The notes under the pieces: model-generated | What the model was told of the DNA's origin: nothing | What the model saw: only the letters and a program-made list of their open reading frames with translations | The model's database searches: none | Shown: piece after piece, positions 43,470 through 54,500 of the stretch | Layout of the letters: every line of letters begins with the position of its first letter | Position numbering within the stretch: position 1 is the first letter of the stretch | Made by a program: the position numbers and the translations under genes | Assembly: GCA_003427395.1 (NCBI GenBank) | Contig: BFEA01000711.1 | Location: 164,831-228,830, forward strand | DNA: 64,000 nucleotides | From: Chara braunii | Lineage: Eukaryota; Streptophyta; Charophyceae; Charales; Characeae | Direction of reading: 5' to 3'

Positions 43470-43540
43470 AGTAGGCCCTCTCAGCTTCGATCCCGGTATC
43501 TGCACGGTAAGAGTTCGACATGATAACCTACTGGGCTAGC
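43470..43540 (-). other. tRNA-like segment (possible SINE head)
   Basis: The minus strand has TAGCCCAGTAGG, fitting a Pol III A box (TRGYNNARNNG), and about 35 bases later GGGATCGAAGCTG, a weakened B box (GGTTCGANTCC), with ACTCTTACC between them where an anticodon loop would lie. Acceptor ends do not pair, so it is not a working tRNA gene. It lies about 75 bases upstream, on the same strand, of the U6-like segment. Confidence 0.4.
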
Positions 43541-43560
43541 TCCTTTCACGAAAGTTAAGT

Positions 43561-43589
43561 CTGCTACCCTTTTATATGAAGGGTAGCAG
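43561..43589. repeat. Hairpin, 11-bp stem
   Basis: CTGCTACCCTT, loop TTATATG, AAGGGTAGCAG. Perfect. Confidence 0.9.
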
Positions 43590-43944
43590 CCCAATAGGCT
43601 GCCCAACCATGATCATAGTTGGGCCTCGTCGGCCCCATTTCACAAAGCCAACCATGTCGTTGTCGACACGGCGGCCTCCTGGTCCCGCAGCACTCACATT
43701 GCCGCCCATTCATCGGGCGGCTCAACCTGATGGTGTCGCAACCAACCTTTTAGGCGGCAGATACGGCACTGGCCCTTCGTATAGAGTAAACCCTGCGGTC
43801 CAAAAGTAATAAAGAAAAATGTCCCCTACTTTCTCTGCATCGCGACCCTATACTTAGCGCGACCGTCTTTTTTAGCCTACTTAGGCCCTGAATCGCGCGG
43901 TTGCTAGGCTAGGCATAGTTTCGACATTCCCACGACCGTGTGTT

Positions 43945-44025
43945 GTCACGACTCTATTAAGAGTCGCGACTAACCGATCACACAGGCGACTACCGCTATT
44001 ATTGTCGGACGTCATAAGCGTCCGA
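43945..44025. repeat. Two hairpins
   Basis: CGACTCT-ATTA-AGAGTCG (43949-43966, extendable past one mismatch) and TCGGACG-TCATAAG-CGTCCGA (44005-44025). Confidence 0.85.
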
Positions 44026-44120
44026 ACCAAGACTTAAACAGTTGTTGTCTTCTCGGTCATCGGGTCGGTCTGAATAAACTTTTGGCAACGTCAGTGCCAT
44101 CAAGTCCCGTTTTAATAAAA

Positions 44121-44225
44121 ATGTCAGACAGTGTCTGACATGGAAAAACCCGGGCAGATACCCTTGTCAGGGTTTCTGCCACGACAGCATTCCCCGACCC
44201 CATTGAATGACTTCCAAGTCATTCA
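44121..44225. repeat. Three hairpins in about 105 bases
   Basis: ATGTCAGACA-G-TGTCTGACAT (44121-44141); GGCAGATACCC with GGGTTTCTGCC (44153-44180, one mismatch); TGAATGACTT-CC-AAGTCATTCA (44204-44225). Confidence 0.9.
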
Positions 44226-44607
44226 CACACAAAAATAGGGATTCTTGCGAAATTTTTATTTAAGAGTAACAGTCACAGTATACATCAATTCAAACATTCA
44301 TCTCGTATCAAACCAAAACTCTTCATCAACCAAACAAATTCTAACTTTTCAATACCATAAAATTTTGGATTGTGGGCCTGATTTTTTCCTTGGAAACCTA
44401 CACGAGGACTTTTTTCTAAATGGTTCCAACATCATCCCACTGACAGTCATTTAAAAGTTTATGTCTCTCTAAATGGTATCGGAAGCCCTCCGACTAGATC
44501 CAAAATGAAATTTGTTCAGTCGATACCTGTGTTGCACCTGAGTAGAACTCAAGTGAGTCAGGAATAACCCCTGACAGGTTTTCTAAATGTATCAACTTAT
44601 TGGAGTT

Positions 44608-44626
44608 GTTCAGACGTAGTCTGAAC
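44608..44626. repeat. Hairpin, 8-bp stem
   Basis: GTTCAGAC, loop GTA, GTCTGAAC. Perfect. Confidence 0.9.
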
Positions 44627-44719
44627 GAACCATTCAGAGAGAAACCATTCTTTTAAAAGTTTTTGTCCATAGTTACTCTCAGGGTCATCTTAAGCAGCAT
44701 TTTCCTCTAAAAGGTCTTA

Positions 44720-45260
44720 CAAAATCTATACATTCGGATTTAAGCCGAGAAATGGAAATATGTCATATTGAAATATCATACATCTGGTTAGCTTAGGGAA
44801 TGAGAATACAATATGAGAATTATACATTCAGTCGAAACTGGGAAATAACATTTAAATTGAATTTCATACATCTAAGCATTGCTAGGAAATGAAGGGTTGT
44901 ATACCATACGTTTGATTTTAACTGAGAAATGGAAAGCCCCCTCTGAAATCCATACATCCAGTACGAACTGGGAAATAGATACATAGATCGGACACCATAC
45001 ATCCAATTCAATCAGGGAATGGACAACCCAAGTGTGCACCATATATCCGACTTGTTTCGAGAAATAAGGGATTAACCTGAAATTCATACATCCAAACAAG
45101 CTTAGAAATAGATACATAGGTCCCTCCATACATTTCACTCAAGCCAGGGAATGGACAACTCGAGTATACACCATACATTCGACCTTTATTGAGAAATGTG
45201 AGTTTAACCTGAAATTCATACATCCAGATAAACTGGGAAATAGATACATAGGTCCCACCA
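44720..45260. repeat. Minisatellite of 44-bp units with a 133-bp higher order
   Basis: About twelve units start with CATACAT(C/T) or a close variant and contain a GGGAAAT/GAGAAAT word. In the right half, every third unit is alike: GAAATAGATACATAG occurs at 44972, 45105 and 45237, spacing 133 and 132. Minus-strand frames (MYEFQV, GTYVSIS) follow the repeat and are not a gene. Confidence 0.8.
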
Positions 45261-45286
45261 TCCACCCGTTATGCAAGCACTTATAT

Positions 45287-46995
45287 TCCTTGATTAGAAG
45301 AAGGGTTGGGCGGTTCATTTGGAAGCCTTTTGCTTCTGATGATGAAGGTTTTATGTCAAACGTGGCTTTTGAGATTTGCTATGTTATCCGAAGGAACAAG
45401 GAGGACTGGGGTTAGTCGGTCCTCAGAAGAAAAGTATTGCTATGCTGGTTAGATGGATTATTAAGGCAATGAATCTTTCGGATGTCTCCCATTGGATAGC
45501 TTTGGCGGAGGTAATTTTGGCATCTGAATGGTCCCTCAAACGTCCTTCGGATGTCTGGACCTGTCTTCTTTTTCCCTCGTATCAAAATCGACGGGTGAAA
45601 TCTGAATTTTGGGGGTCTGTGCTACATGCATGGAAACAACTAAGGCCGAACGCCTGGTTGAACCCCACCACGAAAACCGAAGTTCTGTTATAATCGTTGT
45701 TTGATAACCCTGCTATCAGGCAGGATGACGGTTCCTGTTTTTTTGCGGACTCCTCTCGGAGCAGCTTTGGAAAAAGTTAGATTGAGAGAGGGATTTTGAG
45801 GGTTGGAGACATTTGCATGATGTTGGAGGGACAATGGATATCGCCGGGGGCGCTGAGGGATATGTTAGGTGTCGTTTGGTACGTGGAAGAAAGATTGGCA
45901 ACTATTATCAATGTTATTCCTACCCAATGGAAGGATATTCTGAGCCCTGAAGGGGTGGACCCTCAGGGGACATGGTATATCTCAAAAGAGGTCAGTTCGG
46001 CTCCTTTATTTTGGAAGCTGACAGGGTATGTCCCAAATGGTAAGAGACAATTTGAATGTCGGGAAGGCCTTAACCCGGAGGCGCCATGTCAGTTGGTTCA
46101 ACTAGAAGAGCCTTCCCAACCCCCATTGGGGGTGGGTTTGGCTCAAGTTAGGGTATGGGAAGCTTGTGATGATGAAGGGAATTGGGACAGCAATATTTTT
46201 GCTCATGGCCAAACACTCTCTCAGCTCAAACTGGACCCTCGTATCTGTGGAAGGGAGAGGGCAGCGGTGGTTCAGACCTGCCCCTCACTGATTACTTAGT
46301 TATACTAGGTCTCAACCTTTTAGCCAATAAGTCCGCTCGGTCTCCCATTGAGGTGGCAAGCTCCAGATGAAGTCAGGTAGTTGACTGTGGGAAATCTAGG
46401 ATTATGACGGCGACCTCCAAATGTTGGCAACAGCTAACTCATGCCCCTAGCCCTCGCCTTGCGGTCAATCTCTGGCTGCTTTCCTTGTTGGCTACCCCTT
46501 CAGCGGTTAACCTGGTACAAAGGGGGTTAAGAGTTGACTTGGCCTGCAAAAGATGTAATTGGCCTTTCGAATCCACTCCTCATTTGTGGTACGATTGCCC
46601 AGCCTCAAATCGGATTTGGAAATGGTGGAACTCGTTTTGGGTTGAGATTTCTGGCGCGGCCTTGGCTTGGGATCGAGATTGGGTCCTGTTGGGCGGAATC
46701 CCTGACAGACTGGAATTACAAAAGGGTTGGGGATATATTGCTCAAGCTGCAAGCGCGGTGGGTTGTGATGTGATTTGGAAGGAAAAATGCTCGTTTATTT
46801 TAGGGTAAGGAAATGACGAATAAGGAGATTCGGACGATATTCAAATCCTCCCTTCGTCGGTTTATCCAAGCGGACTGGAAAAGGAAAGGCAAGCGGTCCT
46901 TGTGGTGGTTCGGTGAAACCTGGGGCCTAAGTGGTAAACTGGCTAAGCTGGAAGGTGAAAAAATGGTTTTGATCGACTGGTTCTGGTCGAAGTAG
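45287..46995 (+). pseudogene. 5'-truncated LINE ORF2, C-terminal part
   Basis: Broken frames at 45376-45693, about 45770-46299, 46404-46808 and 46813-46995 align in order with the C-terminal third of the LINE ORF2 at 51.5-55.8 kb. Landmarks: RRRVGRFIWKPF (from about 45300), HWIALAEVILASEWSLKRPS, DPQGTWYISKEV, then the zf-RVT region CKRCNWPFESTPHLWYDC (C-X2-C-X7-H-X4-C) followed by NRIWKWW, and a basic tail RRFIQADWKRKGKRS. Endonuclease and RT are absent because the copy starts abruptly after the minisatellite, as expected for 5'-truncated LINE insertion. More diverged from the two other LINEs than they are from each other. Confidence 0.8.
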
Positions 46996-48923
46996 TTGCA
47001 ATTGCGAACCTGGTCTGCTCGGTTCCCTTGTCCGCAGGAGGAAGGCAGTTGGAGGATTGAGGAGGCAGCAACATCTGTACTCGGCCGGTCCGGTGGACCG
47101 TACTGCCGTGATAGGCAGGGGTAGGGATTAGGTAGTATGTTAGGGCATAGGCAGGTCCTTGGGGCTTTTCTTGCTTTGTTCCCCTTTGGACTGGTATGAT
47201 GGTTTTCCCTCTTCTTTCCTTTTCTTTGGTTTGAGGGCGTGCTGGTCTGAGACGGTTGTTGTTAGGGTGGTCCCTGGCGGTTGGCCTTTCTCCTTGGTTG
47301 TTAGGGTATTGTTGGCTTGTGACAGTTCCTATCTGCGTTGATGTAGGTATGAATCGGTTCATTTAGGAAAGCTAGTTTTTGTGCTTGTTTGGATAGTTAG
47401 TTGAGGATTATGGGTTGTTAGGCTTTATGGGCCTGTGGCATTATTTGGTTATTTTTGGTTTGTGCAGCTTTTGACGGCCTGTGGCAGTTTTGGGCCTCGC
47501 CACACCAATGTCGAAACTACAGTTTTCGACATTTTTTCTTCGCCACACAGACTGTCGAAGAAAAAATGTCGAAGGCACTTCGACAATCATCAGAAAAGTA
47601 GTTTCAACATGGGTGTCGAACGGCCCGCCTGCAGCGGGTCGAGTTTCGACATCACGGAGACTAGGTGTTGAAGGATGTGTTGAATTCGACATCTATGCCT
47701 CAAACTCCCGTGTCTTCTTCTTCTTTTTTTTTTGTTTTTTTCTTCTTTTTTTTTGTTTTTTTTTCCTTTTCTGAAAACGAAACTACGGTGCGGTCTAGGA
47801 AAGGCTCCAGCAGTTAAGGTTGGGTACAACTGCGGTTGTCGAGGTCCGCGCCCGGGCTTGGTTAGGAATCTTTCAGGTCCTTGGGGAGACATTCATACTA
47901 CTGTTCACGCCGGAGCAGGGCCACACTATTCATCACCTTTGACGTCTCCCTCTACACCTCGGCGGCAGCGCCTGATGGGTGCGTCCGGCACATTGTCGGG
48001 CATGTACCAATGAACGCAAGATCTCTCCGCCTATCTCCTACCCCAGGTTATTGGACAGTTGTCAAGGGAAGGCACCGAACTCGGAGAACTCGGAGAACTC
48101 GGAGACCTCGGGTGACGGGGAAAGAAGTAGAGTTGCTTCCGTGTCTATTTCCATTCCTGATTACTGGCCGGTGGAAGGTCAGAGTTTGGGTATGGCCTGA
48201 CGCTGAGCCCAGACAGGGAGGGTAGATACAAAACGGCGAGTGATAGTCGCACACACAGTCGAACCACGCGGCAGCTAGACGGCCAAGCTAGAACACATGC
48301 GTCTACCCCCCGAAAGGTGTCTACCAATTAATTCAAGTCTTGGCCTTTGGATTCAACTCGCAGCATTTTGCAATCAGGTGCTGAAGGTGGCAGGCTCACA
48401 GCGGAAAGTGAAGAAGAATGATGTAGGGAGCCGAGTGATGAGGAAAGGAGCTTGGGAGAAGGGCTTAGAAATTAGAATTAAGGTGGAAGAAACGTATTAC
48501 ATGGAGGGCAGGGGAAAGGGAAGACAGGAAGAGGTAAAAGGCAAATTCGGAACTCGGATGTATAGGGAAGCAGTGAGCAGTGGAGGAAAGGGAGAACTAA
48601 GGAGACAACAGGGCTGGGGTGTATCCTACAACAGACTCTTAGGTGGAGACTGAGCTTGCAGGTACTCACGTCCATTTCCTCCATGCCGGAAGGGGATTGC
48701 CTTGTAGTGATTCAAGAGGCCAGGAGTAGTAGAAGTACAGACGAACCAACTACAGTGTGCAAGCACGTCAGACACGGGGGCGAAGGATTACTCAAAGTGA
48801 GTAAAGTTCGACTCTGATAAAGTCCAGTACAACTAGTTTCGGTTTCGCTAAAGTACCGGGTAAAAATTTGGTTCTGGGAACAGGGCAAGTTTCACCTGAG
48901 GATAAGCAGGGACACCGGGGATC
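46996..48923. other. LINE 3' flank, motif array and LINE 5' region, no gene
   Basis: 46996-47460 is G/T-rich and may include the 3' untranslated part of the truncated LINE. The TGTCGAA array (47508-47691) and TTC/TTT-rich tract (47715-47775) follow. From about 47780 to 48923 no frame is supported. Part of this, at least the last few hundred bases, is probably the 5' untranslated region of the next LINE. Confidence 0.4.
47508..47691. repeat. Array of TGTCGAA / TTCGACA inverted motifs
   Basis: TGTCGAA occurs at 47509, 47553, 47567 and 47614; TTCGACA at 47525, 47579, 47645 and 47685. They build ATGTCGAAA with TTTCGACAT (47508-47532), a perfect 16-bp stem CGACATTTTTTCTTCG (47527-47542) with its complement at 47556-47571, and TGTCGAAG-GCA-CTTCGACA (47567-47585). 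Adjacent stems share arms and compete. Confidence 0.85.
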
Positions 48924-50186
48924 ATGGCTCTTCCCGCAGCAGGTGGAGGGAATCCCCCACCTGGCCCCCCGTTGTCCCCAGGGGAACTCACAAAGATCAG
49001 GGAGTCAGCGAGCAAGTGCTATGACGAAGGCGTGTGCCTTGACGACAACAACCTGGGGAGGGTAGTGGAAGACGCACAAGGAAAGAGGTTTGTGGTGAAC
49101 GAGGCAGTCAACGAGGTGAAGGAACAATGGTTGAAGGAGAGATCAGTCGTGGTCATATTCCAGGGGGAGGTACAAAAATTGGCCAGATCAGTGAAGGAGG
49201 ACCTTATCCGAGCCTACGAGGACGGGTGGACAGCGAAGAAGCTGTTTCATCCTACGCTCAAAAGAGGCAGAGTTAAATTCGAAGACCCCAACGTCGCATC
49301 ATACGTCGCCAGAGCTAAGGAAGTGGCGGTATGGCTGATCCAACAGAAGGAGATGAAAATTACTCTGGGCTCCGACGAATACCAAGTCCTGTTCAAGCCA
49401 AGATTGTCCAAACAGGAGATGCAGGACGTCAGGATCCAGGAACCGGAGACCAAATTCTGGATCATTGCCCTGAGAGTCCAACTGGAGGCGTATTACTACC
49501 TAGCAAGTGCAGTGAAAGGAATCTTTGGGGACTTCTTGGAGATGCACTCGCCGGAATACGATAAGGACAGGCCAAAGCTGATGAACGTCAAGATCGACAT
49601 GCCTCCGATAGCGTGGGCCAAGGTCGATGACGAGCTCTTCATCCAACCTCCGAAGGGAGAGGTGTGGAAAGTGGAAGTAGTCTCACCATATACCGACTGG
49701 TGCCGTCGGTGTAAATGGTACTACCACACTGAAGAGAACTGCCCCAGACACAAGCAGAGCGAAGAGGGTCGTGGGGGGAACAGAGGCAGACAGGGAGGTC
49801 ATAAAGTACGTTTCCAAGAACACCTTCGGAGCCAAGCCGAGACAGCGAGGGAGGGCTCGATCGTAGGGAGGGGGACGAACGGGGCTACCTGTGCAGCAGC
49901 ACAGAGGAAAGAACCGCAGGTGTGCGTTTCACAAGGACAACCACAACAGAGTTTTCCGGCGCACACTGTTTGTAACAAAGCAGGCCATTGCCAACCCATG
50001 TACGCTCAAGAGGGTTTTCCCGTGCTAGGCCCGGGTCCAGAAACAAGGGCGGAAGGGAGGTTCCAACAAAGGTCCCAACTTCAACCTCAGCCTGGTGGTC
50101 CAGCTGAATGGGGCGTACAGGGGGCGCCCCTCATGATACTCAATGGTATAGAGATGCTGGACCAGCGGCAGGCCCGTCCCTGCTGA
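48924..50186 (+). CDS. LINE ORF1, N-terminal part, with CCHC knuckle (420 aa)
   Basis: Start ATG at 48924 gives MALPAAGGGNPPP. Residues about 20-250 form a domain shared with the minus-strand ORF1 at 62897-63754: KCYDEGVCLDDNNLG, KRFVVNEAVNEVKEQWLKER, VKEDLIRAYEDGWTAKKLF, VASYVARAKEVAVWL, RPKLMNVKIDMPP. It resembles the N-terminal domain of plant LINE ORF1 proteins (DUF4283-like). The zinc knuckle CRRCKWYYHTEENC starts at about residue 260. After it the sequence is Gln/Gly/Pro-rich. In LINEs, ORF1 protein binds the element RNA and accompanies it to the nucleus. The frame is lost near 50186; the rest of ORF1 is at 50187-51349 in other frames. Confidence 0.8.
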   Translation: MALPAAGGGNPPPGPPLSPGELTKIRESASKCYDEGVCLDDNNLGRVVEDAQGKRFVVNEAVNEVKEQWLKERSVVVIFQGEVQKLARSVKEDLIRAYEDGWTAKKLFHPTLKRGRVKFEDPNVASYVARAKEVAVWLIQQKEMKITLGSDEYQVLFKPRLSKQEMQDVRIQEPETKFWIIALRVQLEAYYYLASAVKGIFGDFLEMHSPEYDKDRPKLMNVKIDMPPIAWAKVDDELFIQPPKGEVWKVEVVSPYTDWCRRCKWYYHTEENCPRHKQSEEGRGGNRGRQGGHKVRFQEHLRSQAETAREGSIVGRGTNGATCAAAQRKEPQVCVSQGQPQQSFPAHTVCNKAGHCQPMYAQEGFPVLGPGPETRAEGRFQQRSQLQPQPGGPAEWGVQGAPLMILNGIEMLDQRQARPC

Positions 50187-51590
50187 CACTGTGGGACTCG
50201 AGGAGGAACTAGTCTGAACAAGGCATGGGGTACTATCACCACACCGAACATAATCTGGACAGACCAGGCAACGGCTCGGGCCCGGACGCAGCAGTTCACT
50301 GGTAGAGGTAGGACTACCACCAGCAGCCACAAATGGGTCACGAAGCGGTCGGAGCGTAGCAAGTACCAGGAGGCCTTTACGGCTCTCCTCATCAGTTACA
50401 GATAGAGCACCCAAAGCCCAGGTACCCCTCTGAGTCCTATGACTGGAGGAATCTGGCTCCACCGACTCAAGGAAGAGGACTCATTACTCAGGAAGTGCCC
50501 AAATGGGAGGCAAGGGGAGGCATAAACAGGAGACGTTCCAGAGCCAGCAGTGCTAGATGGGACACCTGGAAAGAGGATAGTCAATGGAACAGAGGGGTTG
50601 GTACGCTGATTAGAAGACATAGCGAACAACTTCAGATTAGAGAAGAGAGAACGGGAGAAGTTGACTCGAGGGGCTGGGCACCAACAGGCATACCAGAAGG
50701 CATTCTAGAAGGGGAGGGAGCAATACGCAGAGAATTATCAAAAACACCGGGTATGTCTCGCTCGAGAGTCAGGTGGGGCAGCGAATGCGGTGAGAAGGAG
50801 GGAGATTCCGCTGGCCACTCAGACGTGTCTTCATCGATGGAGAGCTTCGCTGCATCTGGTAAGAAGAACAGAGACCAATACCCGGAGTCGGATGCAGGAC
50901 GGATTCCAAACAAAGACTGGAGGGCTGAAACAGTGGACAGAAACAGAATGGAAGCAGTCCAGCGCTGTCGGATTCCACTGATCTGCTTCAGGACTGCAGA
51001 AGGCACATGCTTCATGACAGTCAAAGATGGGGAGGGTAACCCAGTGATCCCCTCAACATTGCTGGATCAATCTCCCACGCCAGGCAAGATCCTCGAGGTG
51101 ACAAAAAAGCTCCCAGTAAGGCTGATCCCGCACTCCACCATGGTCCACATCATTTGCGAATCGTTCCAGGGATACATAAAGATGTATTTCCCACTGCTTG
51201 ACGCACGCATCCCTCCGGAAGTTGCAGATACGCTCACCCAAGATGGAATCAGATGGTTCCACACGGACTTGGTCAGGGAGCGGCACTCGAGGGAACTGGA
51301 GCACATCAAGGTCCTCCCTGGGATTTCAGCGCTGGTCTTGTTGATGTGAACGAGAAGTTAGCACCTGGAGAAGATCTGCACTCGGACGTTCTTGCAGGTA
51401 AACTTATGGAAGAATGGCGCTCATCATCCTCACGCTCAGGATCAAGTCGGAGCGGAACGCAACGAAGATCCAAGGATACAGCAGCAAGGAGCCAAGTAGA
51501 CGCACGCCTCCAGACGGAGGGACAATCCGATACCCGCGTCCAAGCAAATGTGGAAGGCAGCACACCGAATGGATAGGATCAGAGTTGTCA
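50187..51590 (+). pseudogene. LINE ORF1, C-terminal part, frameshifted
   Basis: A 284-aa frame (50495-51349) is hydrophilic at first, then has a conserved block: MVHIICESFQGYIKMYFPLL, DARIPPEVADTLTQDGIRWF, LEHIKVLPGISA. The minus-strand LINE has the same block at 61072-61614 (KLYFPILDARIPPEIVDTLA). After 51349 another frame continues with KLAPGEDLHSDVLAGKLMEE up to the ORF2 start. The block is thus a second conserved domain of ORF1 in this family; I do not know its role. One frameshift separates it from the knuckle part and another lies near 51340. Confidence 0.65.
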
Positions 51591-54500
51591 CCTGGAACGT
51601 GCGGAGGTTAGGGGACTCGAACGGTAGAGGTAAAAGAGGGAGGGTGAAGAGTTGGATTCATGAGAGTAAGGCCAATATAGTTTTACTACAGGAAACGAAA
51701 CTGAACGAAGAAAAACTGAGGGAATTTTCCCTCTGGTAGGATGGTCCACAGGTTTGGGCCCCCGCCCAAGGCACCCGAGGGGGAGTGGGGATTCTTCTGC
51801 ACCGGGACCTGCAAGCGCAGGTGATAGACTCTAAGACGAACATCTGGGGAAGATGGGCTTGGATAAAGATTGGGGTAGGGAACGAAGAATGGGTTATCAT
51901 GACAGTCTACGCTCCAACTGATGTGGGAAGAAGGGCGTCCTTTTTCGCAAGATTGATGCTACATGTCCCAAAGGCAGACAAACTCATGATCACAGGGGAT
52001 TGGAATGTGTCTTTTGATGAAGTACTGCGTGTGGGCTCGCAATCTGCAAACAGAAAGGACGCTCAAACGCTGTTGGAGTTCAGCACGGAACTGGAGCTGG
52101 TAGACCCGTTCCCAATCCTAAACCCGGATGACCCTAGGTACACTTGGGTATCAAACCTGTACCACAACAGACAGTTGGTCACAAGAAGGCGACTTGATTA
52201 CTTTCTGCTAGCGGAACAGCTGATGGAGAAAGTGACTAGGGTGCGCCAAGTGGGGAACCCAGTGTCGGATCACAAGCCAGTGATAGAAGTTATTAGACTG
52301 CACCTGGGGGTGGAGAGGGGGAGAGGTTTCTTTCGAGTGAACAGCCAGATCTTGGAGGTGCCAGGTGTAAACCAATGGGTGTCCGATCACATGTCCTGTT
52401 GGGATAGCACCAAACCTTTCTTCGACTCTACAGCAGAGTGGTTAGACAGACGTATAGCCATTACCTCAGGAGTGTTGGACGTGGTTTCCCGGATACTAGC
52501 AAGAACAAGGAACAAGAGAGAAGCGGACTGCAGGAGGAGAGTGAAGGAAGCCGAGGACCGAATGGAGGGACATCCGATCTTAGTATTGGTATGGGCAGCA
52601 GAGAGAAAAAGAAGAATGGCGGAATGGGATGCCCTGCAAGAAGGAAAGCAGAACAGGTGGTCGGATCTGTTGAAAGAGAAGGGGATTGAGACACACGACA
52701 AGATGTCGAAGGAGACGTTTCAAAAGTTGCTGCCAAGCCGTAATGCACAGCAGATGATCACATTGAAGCATCCCTTCGATGGTTCGGCCCCTCTAGCATG
52801 CACGGCGACAGGCATGCTGAAGTACGCGAGAATGTACTACGAGGACATCCTTACAACGAGGAGGCCAATGGACGACTTGAACACGGACCTGTCAGAAGCA
52901 TCAGACATGTGGGAGGACACCACAGTGAGGCTACAGACTACGGCAAAGCTGGACCTGGACAGACCCCTCACGCTAGAAGAGTTAACACAAACAGTAAAAT
53001 CGATGGCGAAGGGCAAGTCCCCGAGAGTCGATGGACTAACGGTAGAATTTTACACCGCAAACTGGGGAGTATTCGGTCCCCTGCTGGTAGATCTGTATAA
53101 CGGAGTCCTAGAGGGCAGTCGTTTGGGCAAGGGCATGACACACGAAGTAATCGCAGTTCTATTCAAGAAGGGGGACAAGTCGGAAGTTAGAAACTGGCAG
53201 CCGATATCGCTACTAAACGTGTCATACAAGATTTTGGCAAAGTCGCTAGCCCGCCGCCTCTCAAAATACTTGCCAGACCTGGTGGAGAGAGATCAAGGGG
53301 CCTTTGTGCAGGGACGGTCCATCTTCAACAACATAGTGACGGCGATCGAGATGCTCGAGGTGGTGCAGAAGGAGAATTTGGACGTCGCAGTCCTGCTCCT
53401 TGACCTGGAGAAAGCGTACGACAAAGTGGGGTGGACCTTTGTCCTCACCACGCTGAGGAGGATGGGCTTTGGTAACAATTTTTGTGCCTGGATCATTGCC
53501 ATGTACACCCACGCTTCGTCAGCGATCATGATTAACGGGCACCTGTCCGCTCCGTTCCCATTGACAAGGTCGTCAGGGGTGCCCACTGGCTCATTTAGTC
53601 TTCGTACTACAAATGGAGGTGTTGCTAAACAAGATCAGATGACATCCGGACATCAGAGGTATGAAGCTGCACAAAGGCGAGGAATACAAGGTTAAGGCAC
53701 TGGCGGACGACCTTTTCATGGTGAGCGAGAACACAGTGACCTCGCTTTCCGCACTGAAATCAGTGATGTGTGAGTACTCTCTCCTTTTGGAAGCCTCGGT
53801 CAATTCGAACAAGTCCACCTATCTCTTACCAGTCCAGTTTGAGCTCAGGGTCGAATAGGGGATGAGAAGGGTAGAGAATGGGGAGGAGGAGAGGTTCCTA
53901 GGGGTGCTTATCAGTCTGCAAGTGGGGGCGACTTCCCAAGGGCTCCTGCTGCAGCAGCGGATCACTGCACGCCTCAGACTCTGGGGCACGGCGTGGCACC
54001 TCTCCATCATAGGGAGAGCATTAGTGACCAACGTTGTGTTGCTCTCCATCCTGTGGTTTGTCTCTTCAGTTAGAGAAATTGTTGTCGGAGCGATCAGATT
54101 CATCAAGAGGTCGGTATTGAGGTTCCTGTGGACGCCCCGCGCTCAGAACAACGAATCATTCATCTCAAAAATAGCACTTGATTTGCTGACATTCCCCCGA
54201 GACAAAGGGGGTGTGGGGATTATGGACCCCCTACGAAGAAACCAGGCACGACTGAGGGGATGGGTCACGAAGGTTGCTACTAGAGACAGTTCGGAGCACT
54301 GGGTGTTGTTAGCAGAACGCATCCTAGTACAGGACTGGGGTTTAAAAAGGACTAAGGATGTCTGGGCGAGCTTTTTCATTCCACCCTTCAGGAAGAAAAG
54401 GCTAGGCTCAGCCTTTTGGGAAGAAGTCCGTAAAGCATGGCAGAAGTCACCGTCGGACGTGCAGTGTCCCCCAGTCACCAAGGAAGACGTGCAGGACCAG

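Larger units (their letters stand above)
39651..44660. other. Region dense in perfect short inverted repeats
   Basis: More than fifteen perfect stems of 6-15 bases with loops mostly under 15 bases lie in about 5 kb, many only a few hundred bases apart. Examples are annotated separately. Coding potential is absent: plus-strand frames are short, Leu/Phe/Ser-rich and share no motif. Several stems have neighbours that pair in a competing way (40261-40296). The region includes a tandem duplication, a U6-like segment and homopolymer tracts. I have no family name for it. Confidence 0.6.

Noticed and set aside
43470-43540. Working tRNA gene
   Set aside because: A box fits, but the B box is weak and acceptor ends do not pair.
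50025-51024. Minus-strand frames of 130-145 aa
   Set aside because: Antisense of the LINE ORF1 C-terminal half.
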